DNA from: Persicobacter psychrovividus
GTDB lineage: Bacteria; Bacteroidota; Bacteroidia; Cytophagales; Cyclobacteriaceae
Reading direction: 5' to 3'
Length of the DNA: 64,000 nucleotides
Assembly: GCF_036492425.1 (NCBI RefSeq)
Contig: NZ_AP025296.1
Location: 62,001 to 126,000, forward strand
Made by a program: the position numbers and the translations under genes. The notes beneath the pieces were generated by a model that was not told where the DNA came from, searched no databases, and saw only the letters and a list, made by a program, of their open reading frames with translations. Every line of letters starts with the position of its first letter. Position 1 is the stretch's first letter. This document shows positions 38,724-47,646 of this stretch, piece after piece.

Positions 38724-38959
38724 TGTACAAATGTCCCGTAAAGTATGTACAATCGTCCCGTAAACGATGTCTAAAGCACCGATGAACGATGTCTAAAACA
38801 CCGTTTTTAAATGTACAAATGTCCCGTAAAGTATGTACAATCGTCCCGTAAGTAATTTATTATGTACAAATGTCCCTACATTATTTAAATAAAAAGTTTT
38901 AATTATGGACAAATGTCCCGTAATTAAGGCTTTAGTTTTAAACGTACAGATGTCCCGTA
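38724..38959 (+). repeat. second repeat family overlapping the rep start
   Basis: TGTACAAATGTCCCGTA and variants occur seven times: 38724-38740, 38746-38762, 38812-38828, 38834-38850, 38863-38878 (last bases altered), 38906-38922 and 38943-38959. The first four form two copies of a duplicated 39-bp pair. The last two lie inside the rep coding frame (codons for DKCPV and VQMSR). Their position at the promoter and start of rep points to autoregulation. Confidence 0.85.
38763..38803 (-). repeat. variant iteron pair in the rep promoter region
   Basis: AACGATGTCTAAAGCACCG (38763-38781) and AACGATGTCTAAAACACCG (38785-38803) are tandem, 22 bp apart, and opposite in orientation to the main iterons. 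On the minus strand they begin CGGTGCTTT like the iterons, but continue AGACATCGTT. Confidence 0.82.
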
Positions 38960-40485
38960 TTTTTATGCTTGATCAAGAAGCTTCTACCGTTGATTTTTAC
39001 ATCTCCAAGTCTAACAGGATCGTTCAGGCCAGTCGCAGGTACTCCTTAAACTTGTTTCAGCAACGTGCATTCAATAAAATTACTGAGTTAATTCGGGAAG
39101 GCAAAATTATCCGTAAGATTGATTCGGGCAACGATCAGGTGCGTTCGGATGTCGTGGTGCGTTTGCACATTCAGGATGTGATCCGTTCGAACCGCCTCGG
39201 CGGGACGGATTATGCCAAGTATGTGAAGTCGATATCCGATTTGCCAAGTTTTTTGCTACGGATGAAGCAGGTTTTGCCTGACGGTACCATCAAGTGGAGC
39301 AGTGTGTCTGCCTTTCCGAAAATTCTTGGAGAGGATGATCTGAAGAAAAAGCGCAGTACGGTGGATATTCAAGTTGCGGGTGAACTCATTCAGCATGTCA
39401 TACCGAACCAATCGATAGAAATTGGTGGCTACATTCAGTATAAAGCCAGCCGAACGTTTGACTTGAAGCACAGCTATTCTCATTCTCTATATGAATTTTT
39501 GAGATCGCACGCCTTCAAAAATAAAAAAAATGGGGTGGCCAATGCGATTTTTGAAATCAATGAACTTGCCCAAATTCTTTGTCCGGGCAGTTATCAGGAT
39601 CGGAAGAAGCCTAAAATTGAGGTCCACGGCATGAAGATCCACCCGATCAAGTGGGTAGAGCTCAATCGTCGGGTATTGGCACCTTCGGTCAAGGATGTCA
39701 ATGAGAATATTAATTGCGATTTGTCGATCGAGAAATACACGCCCATAAAAAAAGGACGGGCGGTGTCTTCTGTGGAATTTTCTTTCTTTCTCAAAGGGGA
39801 AGGGGAGCATGATCCGATTTATCTTGAAGATACATTGTGCGATCACCTGATCGCAAAAATCACGGGACTGACGGTTTTTAAAAGTGAAAAATTATTGCAG
39901 GATTCTCGCAATAGGGTACAGGCGCTGATTGACCAGTACCCTGAAGAACGATTGCGCTCAAACCTTGATTATATGCTTGCCAAAAAGAACATCAAGTTGC
40001 CGATGAACTATTTTGAAAAAGCGGTGATGAAAGATTACGCCAATACGAAAACGGTACAGCAAGGGCAGCTGACTTTCGGAGCACCTGCACAAGTTCAGCA
40101 GGAGGTCGCACAGGAGAGTTATGTGAGCAGAAAAACTTCGGAGAACAAGGAAAAAGCACAGCTGGAAGCTTTTAAGGCACGAAAAATAGCCATGGAGCAG
40201 GCTTATAACCAGTGGTATGAGCAGGTGCGTGAACAATATCTTTCCTCTCCGGATTCTTTGCGATTGATGACGAAATACTTGAGGTTTCTGGAAAATGAAG
40301 CTTCGGCTTATGAGCGTAAGTTCTTGCAGGAATGGGAAGCGGGAACACCCTCCGCTGATGCCAACAAATGGTTTGGAAGATACCTCGTCAGTCAGATTGG
40401 TACACCTCAGGAACAGGAGTTTTTACAGAAGGGGGTGAAATTTTGGGCACGGGTAAACCATGATTTCAATATGGATGAAATGTGA
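38905..40485 (+). CDS. rep: replication initiator protein, Rep_3 family
   Basis: The protein is up to 526 residues long, larger than most Rep_3 initiators. The N-terminal part (SKSNRIVQASRRYSLNLFQQRAFNKI, about 28-53, given approximately) is the typical start of the first winged-helix domain. The second lies around 180-330. The C-terminal 150 residues are charged and Gln/Glu-rich (about 375-420), then helical with aromatic residues. It binds iterons and opens the origin. The start is uncertain: ATG at 38905, 38950 (MSRIFMLDQ) or 38965 are all possible, and the first two lie inside copies of a repeat that probably represses rep. It is divergent from parA. Confidence 0.9.
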   Translation: MDKCPVIKALVLNVQMSRIFMLDQEASTVDFYISKSNRIVQASRRYSLNLFQQRAFNKITELIREGKIIRKIDSGNDQVRSDVVVRLHIQDVIRSNRLGGTDYAKYVKSISDLPSFLLRMKQVLPDGTIKWSSVSAFPKILGEDDLKKKRSTVDIQVAGELIQHVIPNQSIEIGGYIQYKASRTFDLKHSYSHSLYEFLRSHAFKNKKNGVANAIFEINELAQILCPGSYQDRKKPKIEVHGMKIHPIKWVELNRRVLAPSVKDVNENINCDLSIEKYTPIKKGRAVSSVEFSFFLKGEGEHDPIYLEDTLCDHLIAKITGLTVFKSEKLLQDSRNRVQALIDQYPEERLRSNLDYMLAKKNIKLPMNYFEKAVMKDYANTKTVQQGQLTFGAPAQVQQEVAQESYVSRKTSENKEKAQLEAFKARKIAMEQAYNQWYEQVREQYLSSPDSLRLMTKYLRFLENEASAYERKFLQEWEAGTPSADANKWFGRYLVSQIGTPQEQEFLQKGVKFWARVNHDFNMDEM

Positions 40486-40911
40486 TAGATAATGGGACAA
40501 AGGTATTGCCTTTGTGGTCTTTAAATGTTTATGTTTCCAATAAATTTCCGCATTTGAATCCGAGAAAAGGCGCCTGCTGATCGGCGCCATTTGGAAGGGT
40601 GAAAAGTTAAGTGGTTATCCTGTAGGGACGTTATTTTTAATGACTAACTCAATGCTGATTTAAGACATTTATACCCGTGGATTTATTCGTTAAGCATGGC
40701 TTTTGATAAGTATTTTTTAGATCACGACGTAAATGCTCCCCACTCAAAAGGCAGAACAGCTTTGTTGTTGCGGTCGGAGCAGTTTGGAGTTAGGGTGATT
40801 CAGTAGACCAAGGCAAGAGGCTGTTTTTATTGCTATAAATTTAGGAAGGCCGTTAAACCATGGTGGTGTATTAGCATCTAAAGGTTAAATCAACCATTTA
40901 ATTTAACCGCT
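40486..40911. other. spacer downstream of rep
   Basis: No gene. Two hairpins follow rep: ACAAAGG/CCTTTGT at about 40498-40516, and GGCGCC at 40569-40574 with GGCGCC at 40583-40588 flanked by A and T runs. Either may act as a weak terminator. The rest holds the promoter of the DUF1566 gene. Confidence 0.45.
40565..40592 (+). terminator. possible terminator after rep
   Basis: AAAAGGCGCC pairs with GGCGCCATTT across an 8-nt loop; the T tract is short. Confidence 0.4.
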
Positions 40912-42132
40912 ATGTTAAAGATGCCAGTTTTTTTTACCGCCAGCTTATTTATTTTATTTGCCTGTCAAAGTAATACCATTGTGGTCCCTGAAGAACCAGA
41001 TGTTCCCACGCCTGAAATCAAGGTGAGTTACCCTATCGTTGATACTCGTATTACAGATTTTTATACTGACCTCGATCTTGTAAGTGAAATATCGTTTGGG
41101 GCACCATTTTATGGTCAGGATGCGCACTATCAGGGGCATTCGCCAACATATACCAACAATGGGGATGGGACGGTCAGTGATCGGGTTACTGGACTGATGT
41201 GGGCAAAATCAATGGGAGCGAAAATGACTTTCACAGAGGCCTTTACTTTTGCTGAAAATGCCTCACTTGGGGGGTATCAGGATTGGCGGGTGCCAACGCT
41301 GAAGGAGTTGTATTCCCTGATGCTGTTTGATGGGATGGTTTCTGGGCAGCATGCTATTACCCCTTTTATTGATACGGATTATTTTGATCAGCCATTAGGC
41401 GATACCGAAATTGGAGAGCGTGAAATTGATGCACAGACGTGGTCATCGAATCAGTACGTAGGCAAAACAATGAATGGCGATGAAACCATCTTTGGGGTTA
41501 ATTTTGTAGATGGGAGAATCAAGGGATATCCACTGAAATCGAAAGCGACAGGAGAGGAAAACAAAATGTATGTCAGGCTGGTGCGGTCGAATCCTGACTA
41601 TGGAAAAAATCAGTTGGTTGATAATGGCGATGGGACGGTCAGTGATTTAGCTACTGGATTAATGTGGCAACAGGCAGATGATGGACAGGGGCGAGATTGG
41701 GAGCAGGCGCTGGCTTATGCGGAATCTCTTACGCTTGCAGGGCATGACAACTGGCGCCTTCCCAACGCCAAGGAGTTGCAAAGTATTGTAGATTATTCCC
41801 GATCACCACAGACTTCAGCCTCCGCAGCTATTGACCCTATCTTCGAAATTTCGTCCATCACTGATCCAGAAGGTAACAGTGGTCATTATCCTTTCTTTTG
41901 GACGAGCACCACACATTTGGATGGCGTGAATCCATATGCCTCAGCAGTGTACATTGCTTTTGGCGAGGGACAGGGGCAGATGCACGGTCAGTTGATGGAT
42001 GTGCATGGTGCCGGCTGCCAGCGTAGCGATCCCAAAAGTGGTTCTTTGGCCGATTATCCTCAGTATTTTGGCCCACAAGGGGATGTTCGGTATGTATTCA
42101 ACTATGTCCGCTGTGTTCGCGATATTGAATAA
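40912..42132 (+). CDS. DUF1566 (Lcl-type) lipoprotein
   Basis: The 406-residue product has a lipoprotein signal with lipobox LFACQ (Cys at about residue 19). Two DUF1566 units follow. The first spans about 80-225 (NGDGTVSDRVTGLMWAKS, GYQDWRVPTLKELYSL, MYVRLVRS). The second spans about 235-406 (NGDGTVSDLATGLMWQQ, GHDNWRLPNAKELQSIV, FWTSTT, YVRCVRDI). DUF1566 domains resemble C-type-lectin-like folds and are found in collagen-binding adhesins such as Legionella Lcl. It is probably a surface-exposed binding protein. It has its own terminator. Confidence 0.88.
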   Translation: MLKMPVFFTASLFILFACQSNTIVVPEEPDVPTPEIKVSYPIVDTRITDFYTDLDLVSEISFGAPFYGQDAHYQGHSPTYTNNGDGTVSDRVTGLMWAKSMGAKMTFTEAFTFAENASLGGYQDWRVPTLKELYSLMLFDGMVSGQHAITPFIDTDYFDQPLGDTEIGEREIDAQTWSSNQYVGKTMNGDETIFGVNFVDGRIKGYPLKSKATGEENKMYVRLVRSNPDYGKNQLVDNGDGTVSDLATGLMWQQADDGQGRDWEQALAYAESLTLAGHDNWRLPNAKELQSIVDYSRSPQTSASAAIDPIFEISSITDPEGNSGHYPFFWTSTTHLDGVNPYASAVYIAFGEGQGQMHGQLMDVHGAGCQRSDPKSGSLADYPQYFGPQGDVRYVFNYVRCVRDIE

Positions 42133-42142
42133 CAGACTTTTA

Positions 42143-42170
42143 CGGCTGCTCATTTTGGGCAGCCTTTTTT
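42143..42170 (+). terminator. terminator after the DUF1566 gene
   Basis: GGCTGC at 42144-42149 pairs with GCAGCC at 42160-42165 across a short loop, followed by six T. Confidence 0.85.
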
Positions 42171-42345
42171 GATGGCTATTGATATTTGGATCATTTTCAA
42201 ATATATAAGATATTGTAATTGGCAGCCACTTCAATAAGTTCAGCAGTAAATAAAAGCACTTGCTGTGCCAAATTGTTGTTGTCGTATTCACCAGTGGAAA
42301 TGACTTTTTGCTGATGAAATCTCCCGATATTTGAAGATTTAGAAA

Positions 42346-42975
42346 ATGAAAATAGACCATGAATTTAAGGAAGCGCTGCGCAATCTTCCACAAAAAGAGA
42401 AAGACAAATTAATCCTACGTTTGTTGCGCAAGGATCCCATGCTGATGAAGCGGTTGTATTTTGAGTTGGTCAGCACCGACACTGTTGAGGAGGCTCGTTC
42501 CGAGGTCGAAGCGATGGTGATCAAAAAGGTCGCTTATGAAACGGATTCTTTTTACAGCCCCGGCTATTTAATGATGGGGATGCGGGATATCAGCGGTATG
42601 ATTACCGATCATGTGAAGCAAACCAAAGACAAATACGGTGAAATACGACTGAATTTGGTGATGCTCACAGAAAGCTTAAATGGCAATTTAGTGCATATAG
42701 AAGGGTTTTCCCCGAGCAGGGTTTCCAAGCTGTGCATATATATCGTTGCGCGGACGTACAAAATTTTATGTCTGATAAAAAGTCTGCACGATGATTATCA
42801 ACTCGATTTTAATGAGCAATTGATGGCGCTCGGTAGCCTGATAAGCAGCAGTGATAAACTAATGCGGACCAGCATTCACCACGGGCTGGATGTCAACTGG
42901 TTGCTGATGGCAGAAATTCCCGAAGATATTATCGAAATACATAAACAAATTCGGGCAAACGGCTATTTGCGGTAG
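42346..42975 (+). CDS. conserved-looking protein of unknown function
   Basis: The 209-residue soluble protein is predicted to be all-helical. The N-terminus KEALRNLPQKEKDKLILRLLRKDPMLMKRLYFEL (about 6-41) is an amphipathic helical pair. The middle (about 60-130) has SPGYLMMGMRDISGMITDHV, and the end lists polar helices (DEDII-type, IPEDIIEIHKQIRANGYLR). There are no catalytic motifs, signal peptide or membrane segments. I have the impression of a Bacteroidota-specific family but cannot name it. A strong terminator follows 70 bp after the stop, so it is transcribed alone. Confidence 0.75.
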   Translation: MKIDHEFKEALRNLPQKEKDKLILRLLRKDPMLMKRLYFELVSTDTVEEARSEVEAMVIKKVAYETDSFYSPGYLMMGMRDISGMITDHVKQTKDKYGEIRLNLVMLTESLNGNLVHIEGFSPSRVSKLCIYIVARTYKILCLIKSLHDDYQLDFNEQLMALGSLISSSDKLMRTSIHHGLDVNWLLMAEIPEDIIEIHKQIRANGYLR

Positions 42976-43454
42976 TTGTAGGTTTGCTAAGGAAAATGAA
43001 TTTTCCCTCCGCAATTAAATATGGCCAATGATTCAGGTACAAAAAAAAGCAGTCCTAAAAGGACTGCTTTATAATAGTATTGATTTTAACCATTTAAAAT
43101 GATTTAAATAAAACGTTATGTAAAAAAAATCGCTCTTCAGTCAAACAAAAAAATATATACTGAAAAAAAATAAACTGTCATTAACAACTACATGGTCAAC
43201 AACCAAAAAAATGTGTTTCAAAGTAACCGTTGTTCCCTTTCCACATTTTAAAGGTCGTACTTTTTTTTGAAAGATGCAACAGATACGGCAAAAAAAGCGC
43301 AAAAAAAGGCATCTAATTTATCATTATTAAAAAATAGACCTATTTAAATGCAAAAAATCAATTATTAGGGGGCATTTTCGTGCGATTTACCTTGATTGAG
43401 TACAATTGCTCCTTTTTACATACTTTTCTTCATTTTTTTAAAGTTTATAGCATT
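42976..43454. other. AT-rich convergent spacer
   Basis: This region lies between the 3' ends of the rightward unknown gene and the leftward M20 peptidase gene. It contains terminators at both ends and long A/T runs between them. No gene is seen. Confidence 0.5.
43043..43078 (+). terminator. terminator after the 42.3-kb gene
   Basis: AAAGCAGTCC pairs with GGACTGCTTT across a 5-nt AT-rich loop. Confidence 0.85.
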
Positions 43455-43486
43455 AAAAAAGGCCACACCTATTGGTGCGGCCTTCG
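43455..43486 (-). terminator. terminator after the M20 peptidase gene
   Basis: Read on the minus strand, GGCCGCACC pairs with GGTGTGGCC (one G-T pair) across a 4-nt loop and is followed by TTTTTT. Confidence 0.88.
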
Positions 43487-43549
43487 TGGGGTGTGGTAAG
43501 TGTCTACTGTTTAAGTAGTGTGGTGATTATGATCTTTTGTTTCTGGTGT

Positions 43550-45085
43550 TTACAGGTGGTTTTCCAAAACTTCGAGGTTGTTGAAAATCTGGTAGAAGAA
43601 GCCGATGGATTTGGCATATTCATCTACAAGGATACGCTCATTTACACCGTGGAAACCTTTGAACTCGGTGGTTGATTCAAGCTGAATCGCCGTGATGGTA
43701 TATACATCGGGGGCAAAATCTTTGGCCTGGAAGTGTTTTGAGTCTGATCCGCCGACCACAAAGAATGGTGATACGATCAAGTCATTACCCCAGATCTGAC
43801 GGATGGTTTTTTCAAGGGCTTCATATCCTTTACCGGTAGGGTCGGCAATGTTTGTTGCCGGTGTGGATGCCGAAATATCACGGATGGTGATGCGGTCATC
43901 TTTGATGGCTTTTCTGATGTGTTCAATGATCACCTCTGGGGTGTCGCCTGGCATCGGGCGGAAGTTCACCACAGCAGTGGCCGTAGGCGGCAATACGTTG
44001 TCTTTGATTCCGGCATTGAACATTGTGGTGGCAATGGTGGTATGAAGCATCGCTCTTGTAACTTCATTTTTGGACATTTCATCGATAAACTCCTCTTCCA
44101 TTGGCGTTACTTCACCGTCTTTCCCAAAAGCTACCGCTGCATAAAGTGGCTGTTTCTTTTCATCAAGTTCCGGTCCCATATAACGGTACTGGTGACGTAC
44201 GGCAGGGTGAATTTTGTAAGGGAACTGTGCTTCCTCAAGCTTGGTGATGGCTGTGGCCAAAATACCAATGTTGGATTCTTCCGGTGGCATAGAAGAGTGC
44301 CCACCGATACCGTTGATTTCCAGCTCAAGACTGATAAACCCTTTTTGAGCAATACCGATCAAAGCCGTATTGTCTTTAATGCCCGGGAAAATTCCTGGTG
44401 TCAGTGGTGCAGACTCATCCATTACATAAGCAAATCTTTTGATGCCCCGCTGCTCCAGCACATCAGCAATATGTTTGGCGCCTTCATTTCCGCCCACTTC
44501 TTCATCCTGTCCGAAAACAAAATACATGGTTCGTGTTGGCTGCCATCCTTCTTTCAATCTCATTTCTGCGGCCTCAAGAATGGCGTGAATCTGGTTTTTA
44601 TCATCCAGCACCCCACGTCCCCAGATATAGCCGTCTTTCACTGCACCCGAGAAAGGGTCTTCTTTCCACTGATCCCTTGAGTCTTCCGGCACAGGAACAA
44701 CATCCTGATGGGCGTAAAACAATGCCGGCTCCAGACTTGGGTCGCTGCCTTCCCAGGTGTAAAGCAAGCTGTAAGGGCGCGGGTTACCGAGCAGTTCCCT
44801 TTTCAGATGCTTGTGCACATTCGGATAAGATTCCTTGATAAATGCATGGTAATCATCAAATGCCTGGGTATCAAAATCCTCACGGTCCTGATTGGAGATG
44901 GTCTTGAACTGCACGGCTTTCGACAGTCGGTCCACGGCTCCATCAAGATCAACATCAACGGTAATCTGCTCAATGCCCTGCATCTGCATGGAAGTGAAGT
45001 TTTTCAGCTCGCCATCCTGGGCGAAAGATGCCTTGGCGCTGGTCAGCAACACGAAGGCGGATAGAAGAAGATGTTTGATTTTCAT
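43550..45085 (-). CDS. M20-family metallopeptidase (carboxypeptidase S-like), exported
   Basis: The 511-residue protein has a signal peptide (1-22, ending AKASFA). The M20 fold shows all metal and catalytic positions: YAHQD (H126, D128), GVLDDKN (D161/162), FGQDEEVGG (catalytic E195/E196) and a final His late in the chain (FHGVNER). The lid domain (about 255-380) contains GIGGHSSMPPEESN. It probably cleaves dipeptides or N-acyl amino acids in the periplasm. It has its own promoter, which shares a 76-bp block with that of the transporter operon upstream, so the peptidase and transporters may be co-regulated by the AraC protein at 48 kb. Confidence 0.92.
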   Translation of the reverse strand: MKIKHLLLSAFVLLTSAKASFAQDGELKNFTSMQMQGIEQITVDVDLDGAVDRLSKAVQFKTISNQDREDFDTQAFDDYHAFIKESYPNVHKHLKRELLGNPRPYSLLYTWEGSDPSLEPALFYAHQDVVPVPEDSRDQWKEDPFSGAVKDGYIWGRGVLDDKNQIHAILEAAEMRLKEGWQPTRTMYFVFGQDEEVGGNEGAKHIADVLEQRGIKRFAYVMDESAPLTPGIFPGIKDNTALIGIAQKGFISLELEINGIGGHSSMPPEESNIGILATAITKLEEAQFPYKIHPAVRHQYRYMGPELDEKKQPLYAAVAFGKDGEVTPMEEEFIDEMSKNEVTRAMLHTTIATTMFNAGIKDNVLPPTATAVVNFRPMPGDTPEVIIEHIRKAIKDDRITIRDISASTPATNIADPTGKGYEALEKTIRQIWGNDLIVSPFFVVGGSDSKHFQAKDFAPDVYTITAIQLESTTEFKGFHGVNERILVDEYAKSIGFFYQIFNNLEVLENHL

Positions 45086-45420
45086 ATTTTTATTGTTTTG
45101 ATCGATGTATTTTTTTTATTCCCAGGAGATAAGCGATTGTCGTTATCCCCTGATGACCTTACAAATATGCAAGCTTTCTCTGGTAGTTTGTTTGCATGTT
45201 CAGTTCAAGCTTTTGCATAAAATCGGCAAACAGATTTTTTATTATTTATTGCCCTGAAAAAGGCTATTCAATTTTTCAAATGGGCAGCTATAAAACTTAC
45301 TATCGCCTCCATAAATTGAATCATCTGTCGCGAGACTCCGTCTCGTGACTTAATCATGACCCGGTTCCATGACTTGCTCATGACTTAATCTCGCAACAAA
45401 CTGATCGCATTAACATTTGA
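45086..45420. promoter_or_regulatory. intergenic region with promoter/operator block of the peptidase gene
   Basis: The block 45155-45230 matches 47725-47800 at 57 of 76 positions without gaps. It contains direct repeats TTTGCAT at 45191-45197 and 45212-45218, 21 bp apart. A CANNTTTG element (minus strand, about 45163-45170) resembles the Bacteroidota -7 box. Further right, a hairpin CGAGAC-n3-GTCTCG (45331-45345) and three ATGACTT repeats lie after the porin gene; the hairpin may terminate that operon. Confidence 0.72.
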
Positions 45421-46641
45421 TCAGAAGGCATATTTAATCATCACCTGCCAGCGGGAGGCATGTCCTTTGGCGCCGTCCAGATTGGCCACATTTCCCCATC
45501 CGTATTCCACACCGGTGGTGGTTTGCTTGTCAATATTCCAGATCAGGTTGGCGTGCCCCATCAGTCCGGTGTTCAGCGTCGGCTCCTCACGTTCCGCAAG
45601 CTCGCCCCTTTTCAGGTAGGCCACCGCCACATTTGCCGATACTTTCTGCGTGATTTTGTATCCGCCACCAAGGGCCAAAGTAATGGCTTCTTCGGTGTCG
45701 AGAGTACCGTCAGGGTTCAGTACTGCCCCCTGATCCGTTCCGCCGAAAATAAGAATCTGATTGGTGAGTCCTTTATTATAAGCCGCGTGCCAGGTACCAA
45801 AAAGGCGGTCCGTGATCATCTGCCGGCCATTGAAAACCAGCCCATAACCTATCGCTGTGGCGTTGGGTCCCTCTTTGAGACCATACCATCTGACCTGCTG
45901 CATTTGTCCGCCGAACATCATCATGCTGCCATCTTTTTTGTTGTTGGTAATGCGGGCAGAGAGCAGTGGCATCACCGGCATGGTTTCTCCGGCGAGCTCA
46001 TAGGGGTTGTAAATACCACCCAGGCTCGGCATTTCGAGTGCCACACCATACTGCCAGGTTTTGTAGAAATTCTGCTCGTAGCGCACCTGCATCGACCGTC
46101 CGCCGAACAGGGCATCACCTGCCGAGAAATCCATGATGAAAGGGAAAACCCGTAGATCCGAAAGGTTGGTCCAGGTTTGTCCGATCAGCAGGTTGCCGTA
46201 TTTCACAAAAGCATGACGCAAACGCGGCACCCCGGCATGCAAAGACTCATCGAAGAAATCAAACTCCATGAAAAATTTCAGGTCCTTGCCCAGGCTTGTT
46301 TTCCTGCGGATATCAAAGTTGAAACGGGTTTCACGAAGGTGCATATTGAAGAACGGCCCGGCATTGGCTGCAGGCGTTCCGTGTACGGGTATCTGCCCCA
46401 TGAGCAACTGATTCCGGCTTCCTGCCCCGGTGAGGTCGTAAATGGCATCCAGACGGAAATACCCGCCAAATTTCATGTACATATCCGTACCGGGCAATTT
46501 CCATGCACCAGGGAAGTTGGTCGTCATCACGCTGTCTTCCTCGGAACCCCTGAGGTTGTGGAAGTTATTTTGCGCGGCCACATTTTGCTGCAAACCAAAC
46601 AGCAGCAATAAGCTCAGGGCAAGTTTGAAAATATTTGACAT
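45421..46641 (-). CDS. DcaP-like outer-membrane porin
   Basis: The 406-residue protein has a signal peptide (1-23, ending NVAAQ). It is beta-rich, with alternating aromatic/hydrophobic strands and a C-terminal Phe (QVMIKYAF), as in outer-membrane beta-barrels. Segments such as MKFGGYFRLDAIYDL and FNFDIRRKTSLGKDLKFFMEFDFF resemble DcaP-type porins, which carry small solutes such as dicarboxylates or peptides. It follows the next-described transporter-like gene by 30 bp and is in the same operon. Together with the M20 peptidase it could form an uptake route for peptides or amino acid conjugates; that is inference. Confidence 0.82.
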   Translation of the reverse strand: MSNIFKLALSLLLLFGLQQNVAAQNNFHNLRGSEEDSVMTTNFPGAWKLPGTDMYMKFGGYFRLDAIYDLTGAGSRNQLLMGQIPVHGTPAANAGPFFNMHLRETRFNFDIRRKTSLGKDLKFFMEFDFFDESLHAGVPRLRHAFVKYGNLLIGQTWTNLSDLRVFPFIMDFSAGDALFGGRSMQVRYEQNFYKTWQYGVALEMPSLGGIYNPYELAGETMPVMPLLSARITNNKKDGSMMMFGGQMQQVRWYGLKEGPNATAIGYGLVFNGRQMITDRLFGTWHAAYNKGLTNQILIFGGTDQGAVLNPDGTLDTEEAITLALGGGYKITQKVSANVAVAYLKRGELAEREEPTLNTGLMGHANLIWNIDKQTTTGVEYGWGNVANLDGAKGHASRWQVMIKYAF

Positions 46642-46671
46642 TATTGATCGTGATAGATGTTCGAAATTAAA

Positions 46672-47646
46672 TTACCAGGGCAATGGAATTACTGGTGCAA
46701 TCTGGAATCTGATTTGTCCTTTCGGGCCAAAACCTTCCGGCGCGGCCACATAGTGCCAGTACTGCACACTCAGTCGGATCGGCATCTTGCCAATGCGTGT
46801 TACCTTGTTGACCCCCGTTCCGACCGGCAGGGTCAGGCGGCTGCCCTTCGCTCCATTGTGGTTGTAGGCAAAGGTGGGTTGCCCCTGAATTTGCCATCCA
46901 TTTTTCAGGTTTACCGTGTAGAAATACTGACCCGCAGTGATGCTCGCCCGCTCGCCGTTCATCGAGGCAGGCAACATTGGGCTACCCATTCCGGCGCTCA
47001 TGGCCAAGCCCATATTCAGCGGCGAATGCATGCCCATCTGAGTGGCTTCCACAGGATCGAGGGTATTCAAACTCCAGGCGTGGTTGATCATCACACCGGC
47101 AACCCCCCATTTGAAAATCTGTGCGACCATAAACTCAGGCCCCATGGTGGTGAATTTCGAACGGAGTTGCTCATCCGTAGCCGTAGGGAAGCCCCCAAAC
47201 ACCCCGGCAATGGTAATCGTTTTTGACGGCCAGGTTTTCCCGATGGCGATATCAGCACTGATATTCCCAAGGTTAACCCCTTTTTGCTCGAAGCCTCCAT
47301 CGCCATAAATCGGCTGACTGATCACCAATGGAATAAGCGGACGCACGAAAAGGTTAAGTCCCGGCGACAACGGAATCGGGAGGCTCGGCTGAAAATTGGC
47401 CACCACACCAAACTGCTGATTGGCCCCATTGAGGGTACCGCTGTATTGAATAAAATCTATGGGAACGGCGAAAGTTCCGAGCGTAGTGTTCGGGTTGGCC
47501 AGCTCCTTGGCAATTCGCTCTTCATCGTTGTCTTGCGACTCCGCAGCTTCCTCCTGGGCCATGGCCGGCATGCTCAGTAACAGGGCGGTCAGCAGAAAGA
47601 AACCACCGCGCAAAAGCTTATTAAATTTGATTGTAGATAGATTCAT
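46672..47646 (-). CDS. outer-membrane transporter-like protein ('neuromedin U'-type family)
   Basis: The 324-residue product has a signal peptide (about 1-30, ending PAMAQE), a short acidic segment (AAESQDNDEER) and a beta-rich body. Recognisable parts are NPNTTLGTFAVPIDFIQYSG, LFVRPLIPLVISQPIY, GNISADIAIGKTWP and a C-terminal segment ending in PVIPLPW. These resemble the bacterial outer-membrane family often mislabelled neuromedin U. Function is unproven; channel or transport is likely. It is the first gene of the operon with the DcaP-like porin, and its promoter carries the conserved block shared with the peptidase gene. Confidence 0.75.
   Translation of the reverse strand: MNLSTIKFNKLLRGGFFLLTALLLSMPAMAQEEAAESQDNDEERIAKELANPNTTLGTFAVPIDFIQYSGTLNGANQQFGVVANFQPSLPIPLSPGLNLFVRPLIPLVISQPIYGDGGFEQKGVNLGNISADIAIGKTWPSKTITIAGVFGGFPTATDEQLRSKFTTMGPEFMVAQIFKWGVAGVMINHAWSLNTLDPVEATQMGMHSPLNMGLAMSAGMGSPMLPASMNGERASITAGQYFYTVNLKNGWQIQGQPTFAYNHNGAKGSRLTLPVGTGVNKVTRIGKMPIRLSVQYWHYVAAPEGFGPKGQIRFQIAPVIPLPW

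Larger units (their letters stand above)
37950..38904. other. replication origin region between parA and rep
   Basis: This 955-bp spacer carries five iterons (38175-38540), an AT-rich stretch (about 38541-38680, candidate unwinding element) and a hairpin TTAAGAGGGG/CCCCTTAA at 38674-38696. Two further repeat families lead into rep. Together with the adjacent rep and parAB genes this marks a theta-type iteron origin. No convincing DnaA box was found. A 92-codon frame at 38084-38362 runs through two iterons and is not called as a gene. Confidence 0.85.
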
